From an uncultured Clostridia bacterium (GTDB lineage: Bacteria; Bacillota; Clostridia; TANB77; CAG-508), in NCBI GenBank assembly GCA_944390505.1, contig CALXQF010000070.1, forward strand, positions 1 to 7,042: 7,042 bases of DNA. Reading direction: 5' to 3'. This document shows, in pieces, positions 1 to 4,210 of this stretch (position 1 is its first letter; every line of letters begins with the position of its first letter). Made by a program: the position numbers and the translations under genes. The notes under the pieces are model-generated. The model made no database searches, was not told the DNA's origin, and saw only the letters and a list, made by a program, of their open reading frames with translations.

Positions 1-344
1 GAAAAAATGAAGCAGAAACAAAAATGATTTCACGTCACGAAATAACAGCAAATTTAGAAGATTTTATTGAAATGGCAAGTTATCTCTTAAAAGATAATGG
101 AATCTTTTACATGGTACATAGGCCAGAAAGGTTAATAGATATTAGTATTGCATTAAGAAAGTATCATTTGGAACCAAAAGAAATGAAATTGATATATCCT
201 TATGTGGATAAAGCACCAAATTTAATTTTGATAAAAGCTGTTAAAAATGCAAAACCATTTTTGAAAATATTAGAACCACTTTACATTTATCAAAAAGATG
301 GAAATTATACAAATGAGGTTTTAAAGATTTATCATAAGATATGA
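1..344 (+). CDS. TrmN6/YabB-like tRNA1(Val) adenine-N6 methyltransferase, C-terminal part
   Basis: This is the 3' part of a SAM-dependent methyltransferase of the YabB/TrmN6 family, which in characterised members methylates N6 of A37 in tRNA1(Val). The frame (codons from position 3) is open to the left edge, so the gene starts outside the window; the ATG at 24 is internal. Visible are the family motif ISRHEIT (residues 2-8 counted from that ATG), the segment LLKDNGIFYMVHRPERL typical of the second half of the fold, LEPKEMKLIYP, and the usual C-terminal PLYIYQKDGNYT near the end. About 113 residues are present, out of the roughly 245 usual for the family. The catalytic NPPY-type motif lies in the missing N-terminal half, so activity cannot be judged here. 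In B. subtilis yabB precedes yazA and rsmI; here rsmI follows directly. Family assignment is firm; the exact substrate is inferred. Confidence 0.85.
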   Translation, partial: KNEAETKMISRHEITANLEDFIEMASYLLKDNGIFYMVHRPERLIDISIALRKYHLEPKEMKLIYPYVDKAPNLILIKAVKNAKPFLKILEPLYIYQKDGNYTNEVLKIYHKI

Positions 345-352
345 TATTTTTT
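330..352 (+). terminator. Weak intrinsic terminator overlapping the stop codon of the trmN6-like gene
   Basis: A 7-bp perfect stem, TATCATA (330-336) with TATGATA (340-346), closes a 3-base loop and is followed at once by six T residues (347-352). The TGA stop (342-344) lies inside the right arm. The stem has only one G-C pair, so it may be leaky. It would partly separate the upstream gene from rsmI. Confidence 0.35.
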
Positions 353-425
353 AGAAAAGTATAGAACATAGGAAATATCTTAGATAGTTAATATATAAAA
401 AAAAATAAAAGTAGGATAATTAGAT

Positions 426-431
426 TATAAT
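426..431 (+). promoter_or_regulatory. Candidate -10 element upstream of rsmI
   Basis: A perfect TATAAT lies 46 bases before the rsmI start in the 132-bp gap. No TTGACA-like -35 sits at 16-18 bp and there is no extended TG. In DNA this AT-rich a hexamer match can easily be chance. The terminator-like hairpin just upstream is the main reason to suspect a separate rsmI promoter. Confidence 0.25.
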
Positions 432-476
432 TCATTAAAATGTAAAAAGATAATGTATAAAAAGAAAGAGGAAAAT

Positions 477-1301
477 ATGAAAGGAATCATTTATTTAGTA
501 GCAACTCCAATAGGAAATTTAAAAGATATTACATTAAGGGCAATAGAAGTCTTAAAAGAAGTAGATGTTATTGCTGCTGAAGACACTAGACATACTTTAC
601 AATTATTGAATCATTTAGAAATTCAAAAAACACTTATTAGTTATCATAGGCATAATGAAGGTGAAAGAACCCATGAATTAATAAAGCAAGTATTAGAAGG
701 GAAAAATATTGCTATTGTAACTGATGCTGGAACCCCAGGAATTTCTGATCCTGGCGAAGAAATTGTGAAAATGGCCATTGAAAACGAAATAAATATTATT
801 CCAATTCCAGGAGCATGTGCTTTTGTAAATAGTTTAATTGTTTCAGGAATTTCAACAAAAGAATTTTCTTTTTATGGATTTTTACCACTTAATCATAAAA
901 ATCGTAAACAAAAGTTAGAACAAATTGCGAAAGAACAAAAAACAGTTATTTTATATGAAGCACCACATAAAATAAAGAAAACATTGGAAGATATTTTACA
1001 AAGCATTGGAGATTGTAATGCTTGTTTAGTAAGAGAATTAACAAAATTACATGAAGAAAAATTATATGGAACTGTGACAGAATTAATTTTAAAGTGCCAA
1101 GAACCAAAGGGAGAATATGTTATTATTTTAGATTTAAATAATGAAAAATCAGAAGAAGACATATTTGAACATATGACTTTACAAGAACACTATCATTACT
1201 ATGAAAAACAAGGGCTTGCTAAAAATGAAATTATTAAGAAAATTGCAAAAGATAAAAAAGTAAATAAAAACGAAATTTACCAAGTATTCATGAAAAAATA
1301 A
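477..1301 (+). CDS. rsmI: 16S rRNA (cytidine-1402 2'-O)-methyltransferase RsmI
   Basis: RsmI uses SAM to methylate the ribose 2'-O of C1402 in the decoding centre of 16S rRNA. The 274-residue protein carries the tetrapyrrole-methylase fold hallmarks in order: LVATPIGNLKDIT (7-19), AAEDTRHT (33-40), YHRHNEGER (56-64), VTDAGTPGISDPGEEIV (81-97), IPGACAFVNSLIVSG (110-124, where most relatives have PGPSA), FYGFLP (132-137), YEAPHK (160-165), VRELTKLHEE (185-194) and the small C-terminal helical domain with GLAKNEIIKKIAK. Length is normal. I chose the ATG at 477 rather than the in-frame ATG at 453, because AAAGAGG (465-471) stands 5 bases before it and the family begins at this point. The longer form would add only MYKKKEEN and has no ribosome site. 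It converges on abrB, as in Bacillus. Confidence 0.95.
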   Translation: MKGIIYLVATPIGNLKDITLRAIEVLKEVDVIAAEDTRHTLQLLNHLEIQKTLISYHRHNEGERTHELIKQVLEGKNIAIVTDAGTPGISDPGEEIVKMAIENEINIIPIPGACAFVNSLIVSGISTKEFSFYGFLPLNHKNRKQKLEQIAKEQKTVILYEAPHKIKKTLEDILQSIGDCNACLVRELTKLHEEKLYGTVTELILKCQEPKGEYVIILDLNNEKSEEDIFEHMTLQEHYHYYEKQGLAKNEIIKKIAKDKKVNKNEIYQVFMKK

Positions 1302-1390
1302 TAGGATACCTATCAATAGATTCGGGCTAAAATATAAATTATTTCATAGATATAAGCAAGTTTAAATAATAAAAAAATGCATAATCAATA

Positions 1391-1440
1391 AAAATAGTAA
1401 ATTTAATAAGTTATACCAACTTAAATAAATTTACTATTTT
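1391..1440. terminator. Bidirectional intrinsic terminator between rsmI and abrB
   Basis: A perfect 15-bp inverted repeat, AAAATAGTAAATTTA (1391-1405) with TAAATTTACTATTTT (1426-1440), encloses a second small hairpin TAAGTT/AACTTA (1407-1412 with 1418-1423). The plus-strand transcript ends in a run of T from 1436 and the minus-strand transcript ends in TTTTT at 1394-1390. It therefore fits termination of both convergent genes. The stem is A-T rich but long. Confidence 0.75.
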
Positions 1441-1453
1441 TCTTCTCAATATA

Positions 1454-1714
1454 TTAATCCGCATCTTCTACTTTAATGGTTGCTAATTTTGCTAAACATT
1501 TATCACATACTAATTTTCCTTTGTATTCTGATAATTTTTTTGAATTACCACAAAATACACAATTTGGTTCATATTTTTTTAAAATAATAGAAGAACCATC
1601 TACATATATTTCAATTGGATCTTTTTCTGCAATTCCAAATTTATTTCTTAGTTCAATTGGTATTACAACTCTTCCTAGTTCATCTACTCTTCTAATAATT
1701 CCTGTAGATTTCAT
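1454..1714 (-). CDS. abrB: AbrB-family transition-state regulator with paired CxxC motifs
   Basis: This is an 86-residue DNA-binding regulator of the SpoVT-AbrB swapped-hairpin family. In Bacillus, AbrB represses stationary-phase and sporulation genes during growth until Spo0A~P shuts it off. Residues 1-50 match the AbrB N-terminal domain closely: MKSTGIIRRVDELGRVVIPI, then ELRNKFGIAEKD and IEIYVDG. DNA-contacting arginines R8, R15 and R23 are present; position 24, arginine in B. subtilis, is asparagine here. The C-terminal part (52-73) has C52-x2-C55 and C70-x2-C73, a zinc-knuckle-like arrangement that I recognise from clostridial homologues; zinc binding is inferred. A strong AAGGAGGA (1721-1728 on the plus strand, read in reverse) stands 6 bases before the ATG. 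It converges on rsmI as in B. subtilis and is divergent from spmA. The leader holds a Spo0A box, so repression by Spo0A is likely. Confidence 0.92.
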   Translation of the reverse strand: MKSTGIIRRVDELGRVVIPIELRNKFGIAEKDPIEIYVDGSSIILKKYEPNCVFCGNSKKLSEYKGKLVCDKCLAKLATIKVEDAD

Positions 1715-1740
1715 AAAATATCCTCCTTAAAACAACATTA

Positions 1741-1749
1741 TTCGACAAA
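1741..1749 (-). promoter_or_regulatory. Spo0A box in the abrB leader
   Basis: Read on the minus strand, this is TTTGTCGAA, a 9/9 match to the established Spo0A box TTTGTCRAA. It lies 11 bases downstream of the predicted abrB -10 and about 27 bases before the start codon, so bound Spo0A~P would block early elongation or promoter clearance. In B. subtilis abrB, Spo0A also acts just downstream of the start site, through two adjacent boxes. Here the position where a second box would fall reads TGTTGTT, a poor match. Confidence 0.7.
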
Positions 1750-1759
1750 TTCATCTTTT

Positions 1760-1791
1760 ATTATAGTACCATAAATTGCAGTAAATTGCAA
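1760..1791 (-). promoter_or_regulatory. Candidate abrB promoter
   Basis: A perfect TATAAT on the minus strand occupies 1760-1765, placing transcription start near 1753 and giving a leader of about 40 bases. The -35 is poor: 17-bp spacing gives CAATTT, and the better-looking TTGCAA (1786-1791) is 20 bp away. The direct repeat described separately covers this same stretch, so an activator or repressor may act here. Confidence 0.45.
1772..1790. repeat. Tandem 9-bp direct repeat in the abrB promoter
   Basis: TAAATTGCA occurs at 1772-1780 and again at 1782-1790, one helical turn apart, across the -35 zone of abrB. The spacing suggests two protein subunits on one face of the helix. Self-repression by AbrB, known in Bacillus, is one candidate; no direct evidence identifies the ligand. 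Confidence 0.5.
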
Positions 1792-1857
1792 TAAAAAAGG
1801 CATAAAATTAACAGTTTTTGTCATTTTTATCCTAAAAAATACTGGGAAAATAAGAAA

Positions 1858-1866
1858 AATGTCGAA
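1858..1866 (+). promoter_or_regulatory. Spo0A-box core upstream of spmA
   Basis: AATGTCGAA contains the seven-base Spo0A core TGTCGAA; the two flanking 5' bases differ from consensus. It lies about 119 bases before the spmA start. A weaker site, TTTGTCATT (1817-1825, 7/9), lies between it and abrB. Regulation of spmA or abrB from here is inference. I found no convincing sigma-E or sigma-A promoter for spmA in 1870-1984. Confidence 0.3.
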
Positions 1867-1984
1867 AAACAAAAATAATTTTACAATCATAAATAAAGAA
1901 AAAACGAATAAGATTACATAGTACAATATAGAGTATTTTTTATTGTGAATAACTAAGAACAACAAGTATGGAAGGGTGAAAAAA

Positions 1985-2560
1985 TTGCTTAATATTATTT
2001 GGCCTGCATTTATTATCATTTCAGTTCTATATGCCTTTATAGGAGGAAATATAGAAGAGGTTAGTAATGGAATTTTTGAGAGTAGTAGTTCAGCAGTGGA
2101 ATTAACAATTACCTTTTTTGGAACGATATGTTTATGGAATGGAATTATGGAAATTGCAAAGAGAACTAGTTTGATGGATAAAATTACGAAATTATTAAGA
2201 CCATTGATTCATTTTCTATTTCCAGAATTAAAAAATAATAAACAGGCAAATGAAGAAATTTCAATGAATATGGTTGCAAATTTATTAGGATTAGGAAATG
2301 CAGCCACACCGCTAGGTTTAAAGGCAATGCAGACCATGCAAAAAGAAAACCCAAAAAAAGATACATTAACAAATTCTATGGCAATGTTTATTGTTCTCAA
2401 TACTGCTTCTTTGCAATTAATTCCAACAAATGTTATTGCCATTCGTAGCTCTTTAGGGTCGCATTCTCCAAGCGGAATTATTTTACAAGTTTGGATTGCA
2501 ACTATTGTAGCAGCAGTAGTGGGAATTACCGCTACTAAAATTTTAATGAAAAGGTTTTAA
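1985..2560 (+). CDS. spmA: Spore maturation protein A (SpmA)
   Basis: SpmA is a multi-pass membrane protein of the nucleoside-recognition/gate superfamily. In B. subtilis, spmA and spmB are needed for full dehydration of the spore core and for heat resistance, by an unknown transport mechanism. The 191-residue product has an N-terminal hydrophobic segment LNIIWPAFII (2-11), a second segment near 40-57, the family signature GLGNAATPLGLKAM (102-115), NTASLQLIPTNVIAIR (139-154) and a final hydrophobic helix (about 168-187). I prefer the TTG at 1985: AAGGGTG (1972-1978) stands 6 bases before it, and B. subtilis SpmA begins at the matching residue (MVNIIW). The alternative GTG at 1976 adds three residues but is embedded in the ribosome site. 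spmB follows after 2 bases, so the two are surely co-transcribed. In B. subtilis dacB precedes spmA; here the neighbour is divergent abrB. Confidence 0.93.
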   Translation: MLNIIWPAFIIISVLYAFIGGNIEEVSNGIFESSSSAVELTITFFGTICLWNGIMEIAKRTSLMDKITKLLRPLIHFLFPELKNNKQANEEISMNMVANLLGLGNAATPLGLKAMQTMQKENPKKDTLTNSMAMFIVLNTASLQLIPTNVIAIRSSLGSHSPSGIILQVWIATIVAAVVGITATKILMKRF

Positions 2561-2562
2561 AA

Positions 2563-3090
2563 ATGCAAATTGTTCATTTTTTATCTGCAACAGCCATTCC
2601 TATGATGATAGTAATTATCATTGCATATGGCATAAAAGAAAAACAAAAAGTTTTTGATATATTTCTAGAAGGAGCAAAAGAAGGGCTTCAAATAGTAATA
2701 CAACTATTTCCTACCTTATTAGGAATATTCTTAGCGGTTGGATTATTACGTAGCTCAGGAGTTTTGGATTTTGTAATACAACTTATTTCACCAATCACAA
2801 ATTTATTGCAAATACCAAGTCAAATTTTGCCTCTTGCAATGCTAAGACCTATTTCAGGTAGTGCTTCTATGGGGGTAGCAGTTGATATTATGCAGCAATA
2901 TGGAGTAGATAGCATAATAGGTAGTATTACTTCTACTATTATGGGATCAACAGAAACTACTTTTTATACAATTGCTATTTATACAGCCTGTGTAAAAATA
3001 AAAAAAATCCGCTTTGTTTTAGCGGCAGCACTACTAGCTGATTTAGCAGGCATGATTACATCTGTCATAATTTGTCAATTTTTGTCTTGA
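2563..3090 (+). CDS. spmB: Spore maturation protein B (SpmB)
   Basis: SpmB is the partner of SpmA in spore-core dehydration, a polytopic membrane protein of the same gate-domain superfamily. The 175-residue product matches the family end to end: N-terminal hydrophobic helix (6-22), FLEGAKEGLQIVIQLFP (34-50), GLLRSSGVLDF (60-70), LAMLRPISGSASMGV (91-105), the signature IMGSTETTFYTIAIY (126-140), and a last hydrophobic segment (152-173). The ATG lies 2 bases after the spmA stop, with a modest AAGG (2551-2554) inside the end of spmA, 8 bases away, so translational coupling is likely. No clear intrinsic terminator follows. A perfect TTGACA begins 9 bases after the stop and would start a different transcript. 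Confidence 0.95.
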   Translation: MQIVHFLSATAIPMMIVIIIAYGIKEKQKVFDIFLEGAKEGLQIVIQLFPTLLGIFLAVGLLRSSGVLDFVIQLISPITNLLQIPSQILPLAMLRPISGSASMGVAVDIMQQYGVDSIIGSITSTIMGSTETTFYTIAIYTACVKIKKIRFVLAAALLADLAGMITSVIICQFLS

Positions 3091-3098
3091 AGTTTTTC

Positions 3099-3127
3099 TT
3101 GACAAAAGTGGATTCTCATAGTAATAT
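3099..3127 (+). promoter_or_regulatory. Candidate sigma-A promoter for the 33-codon ORF
   Basis: A perfect TTGACA (3099-3104) is followed at exactly 17 bp by TAATAT (3122-3127; four of six -10 positions). Start would be near 3134, giving a leader of about 23 bases to the ATG at 3157. Its place immediately after spmB and before a small ORF with its own ribosome site makes it more credible than an isolated hexamer. Confidence 0.45.
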
Positions 3128-3156
3128 AAAGGTACACTTTTAGAAAGGACAAGCCA

Positions 3157-3258
3157 ATGTTATTTTCAATTTTTTGTTTTAGTATCTTATATTTTTTTCT
3201 AAGATATTTTATTTCTAAAAAATTAGCCAAAAGAATTTTAAAACAAATTGAAGAATAA
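3157..3258 (+). CDS. Putative 33-residue single-pass membrane peptide
   Basis: I do not recognise this peptide. AAAGGA (3144-3149) stands 7 bases before the ATG, and a perfect TTGACA lies upstream. The N-terminal 19 residues are hydrophobic and aromatic (MLFSIFCFSILYFFLRYF at the start), long enough for one membrane span. They are followed by a basic amphipathic tail, SKKLAKRILKQIEE. This organisation occurs in small membrane proteins and in type I toxin peptides. No antisense RNA or repeat is evident, so the toxin reading is only a possibility. The main caution is that random AT-rich DNA often encodes Phe/Leu/Ile/Lys-rich short ORFs. The promoter, ribosome site and clean end support it moderately. 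Confidence 0.4.
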   Translation: MLFSIFCFSILYFFLRYFISKKLAKRILKQIEE

Positions 3259-3282
3259 TCATTTTTTGCTATACTTTTGAAA

Positions 3283-3323
3283 AATAATTTTGAAAAGTTA
3301 TTTTTTAGAACTTCAAAATTATT
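3283..3323. repeat. Imperfect hairpin downstream of the 33-codon ORF
   Basis: The left arm AATAATTTTGAAAAGTT (3283-3299) pairs with AACTTCAAAATTATT (3309-3323). This gives 15 pairs interrupted by a 2-base bulge, with a 9-base loop ATTTTTTAG. Only two G-C pairs are present. No T-run follows on the plus strand. On the minus strand ATTTTTC follows the stem, so it could act as a weak terminator in that direction. It may also be a 3' stability element for spmAB or for the small ORF. Confidence 0.35.
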
Positions 3324-3349
3324 GAAAAAATACATTTATGATTTTATTC

Positions 3350-3520
3350 TTGTAGAGGAGATTTTTGTTTTTTATTAATATTCATATATTCCCCTAAATA
3401 TATAAAATAATAACCAGTAAATCTTTTTCATACTGGTAATAATAGTAGATTTTTAATATTATAAAATTTAAGATATGCCCCCAATTTTATCTTTAATTTT
3501 TCGTTTTATCTCCTCTACAA
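3350..3520. repeat. 171-bp segment bounded by a perfect 13-bp inverted repeat
   Basis: TTGTAGAGGAGAT (3350-3362) and its exact reverse complement ATCTCCTCTACAA (3508-3520) enclose 145 bp. The repeats are more G-C rich than their surroundings, which makes chance less likely. A second hairpin (3413-3437) sits near the centre, so a transcript of either strand could fold as a long basal stem with an apical hairpin. I see no transposase and no clear target duplication: the flanks read ATTC on the left and CTCA on the right. It may be a structured RNA, a remnant of a very small mobile element, or paired ribosome-site-like sequences. No known RNA family is recognised. Confidence 0.4.
3413..3437 (-). 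terminator. Possible terminator hairpin of the rlmH transcript
   Basis: ACCAGTA (3413-3419) pairs perfectly with TACTGGT (3431-3437) around an 11-base loop, with three G-C pairs. On the minus strand it is followed by the T-rich tract TATTATTTTAT, so it could end the transcript that comes through rlmH, although it lies about 160 bases beyond that stop. The tail is interrupted by A residues, so termination is only possible. No better terminator exists between 3437 and 3598. Confidence 0.3.
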
Positions 3521-3598
3521 CTCAATATATATTACTAAAGATAATATACTCATGATATACTTTAAAATAGTAAAGCAAAATCAAGTAAGTATCAAACT

Positions 3599-4078
3599 TT
3601 AATGATGATAAGTCTCATGATTTTGAATTTTAAAACTTCTAAAAAGTTGTTCTGCTAAAAAAATACGAATTAATTGATGTGGAAAAGTCATTTTAGAAAA
3701 TGAAATGAGTTCATTAGCAGATAATAGTAATTTTTGAGACATCCCAAGTGTTCCACCAATTAAAAAGGTAAGATGAGAATATTGTAAAGTCAGTTTTTCT
3801 ATTTTTTGTGAAAACTCTTCAGAAGTATATTGTTTTCCATTTAAATCCAAAGCAATCACATAGCTGTTTTCTTTCAGATGTGATAAAATAGAATTACTTT
3901 CTTTTTCTATAATTTTTTGTTTTTCTATAGGGCTTAAAATAGTAGGAACTTTTTCATCAGGTAATTCTACAATATGAAAAATGCAATATTTAGAAAGGCG
4001 TTTACTATATTCTAATATTGCATCTTTTAAATAAGATTCTTTTAATTTTCCAATGCAAATAATATCAATATGTAACAT
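3599..4078 (-). CDS. rlmH: 23S rRNA (pseudouridine-1915 N3)-methyltransferase RlmH
   Basis: RlmH is a SPOUT-class methyltransferase that methylates N3 of pseudouridine 1915 in helix 69 of 23S rRNA, on assembled 70S ribosomes. The 159-residue product is exactly the usual length and spans the family: the N-terminal strand and KLKESYLKDAILEYSKRL (11-28), VELPDEK (37-43), VIALDLNGKQYTSEEF (74-89), the glycine-rich SAM-binding knot loop FLIGGTLGMS (105-114), FSKMTFPHQLIRIFLAEQLF (127-146) and the terminal NHETYHH with the conserved Tyr-His pair (157-158). AAAGGA lies 9 bases before the ATG. It is the last gene of the spoIIR-murA-walJ-rlmH minus-strand run, 132 bp after walJ. Clostridia and Bacillus both tend to keep rlmH near walJ. 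It may be read through from walJ or from its own candidate promoter in the gap. Confidence 0.95.
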   Translation of the reverse strand: MLHIDIICIGKLKESYLKDAILEYSKRLSKYCIFHIVELPDEKVPTILSPIEKQKIIEKESNSILSHLKENSYVIALDLNGKQYTSEEFSQKIEKLTLQYSHLTFLIGGTLGMSQKLLLSANELISFSKMTFPHQLIRIFLAEQLFRSFKIQNHETYHH

Positions 4079-4167
4079 TATTTAGTTTCCTTTTTATTAT
4101 ATTTTTTATGAATAGTTTTACTAATCAACTTTATCAAATAAGATTCAATTCAAACAGTTGGTATATA

Positions 4168-4197
4168 ATGATAGAATTTGCTATCAAAAATTATCAA
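4168..4197 (-). promoter_or_regulatory. Candidate rlmH promoter overlapped by an inverted repeat
   Basis: On the minus strand, TTGATA (4192-4197, 5/6) is separated by 18 bp from TATCAT (4168-4173, 5/6). Start would fall near 4161, giving an 80-base leader. A 6-bp inverted repeat TGATAG/CTATCA with a 6-base loop (4169-4186) overlaps the -10 and the spacer and could be an operator or a weak hairpin ending the walJ transcript. Such AT-rich matches are common by chance. Confidence 0.28.
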
Positions 4198-4210
4198 TCA
4201 TATGAAATAT

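Noticed and set aside
453..476. Earlier ATG for rsmI at 453
   Set aside because: It adds eight Lys/Glu-rich residues absent from the family, and the AAAGAGG site is spaced for the ATG at 477.
1738..2019. 93-codon minus-strand ORF upstream of abrB
   Set aside because: It covers the abrB-spmA control region and the spmA start, has no ribosome site, and translates to low-complexity Phe/Ile/Leu. It is not a gene.
3074..3107. Inverted repeat TTTTGTC/GACAAAA right after spmB as a terminator
   Set aside because: The 7-bp stem has a large loop and no T-run follows on the plus strand (GTGGATTC). The right arm is better read as part of the TTGACA promoter.
3075..3335. 86-codon minus-strand ORF across the end of spmB and the small ORF
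   Set aside because: It has no ribosome site before its ATG, overlaps the spmB end on the opposite strand, and its Phe/Lys/Asn/Leu-rich translation looks like reverse-strand AT-rich noise. The plus-strand 33-codon ORF has better signals.
3350..3520. 6S RNA or a known riboswitch in the inverted-repeat segment
   Set aside because: A long stem with apical hairpin recalls 6S RNA, but the internal arms do not pair into the expected shape, and I recognise no conserved riboswitch core. The segment is left unassigned.
3533..3572. Imperfect hairpin TACTAAAG...CTTTAAAATAGTA downstream of rlmH
   Set aside because: Pairing needs a multi-base insertion and no T-run follows on the minus strand, so it is not a credible terminator.
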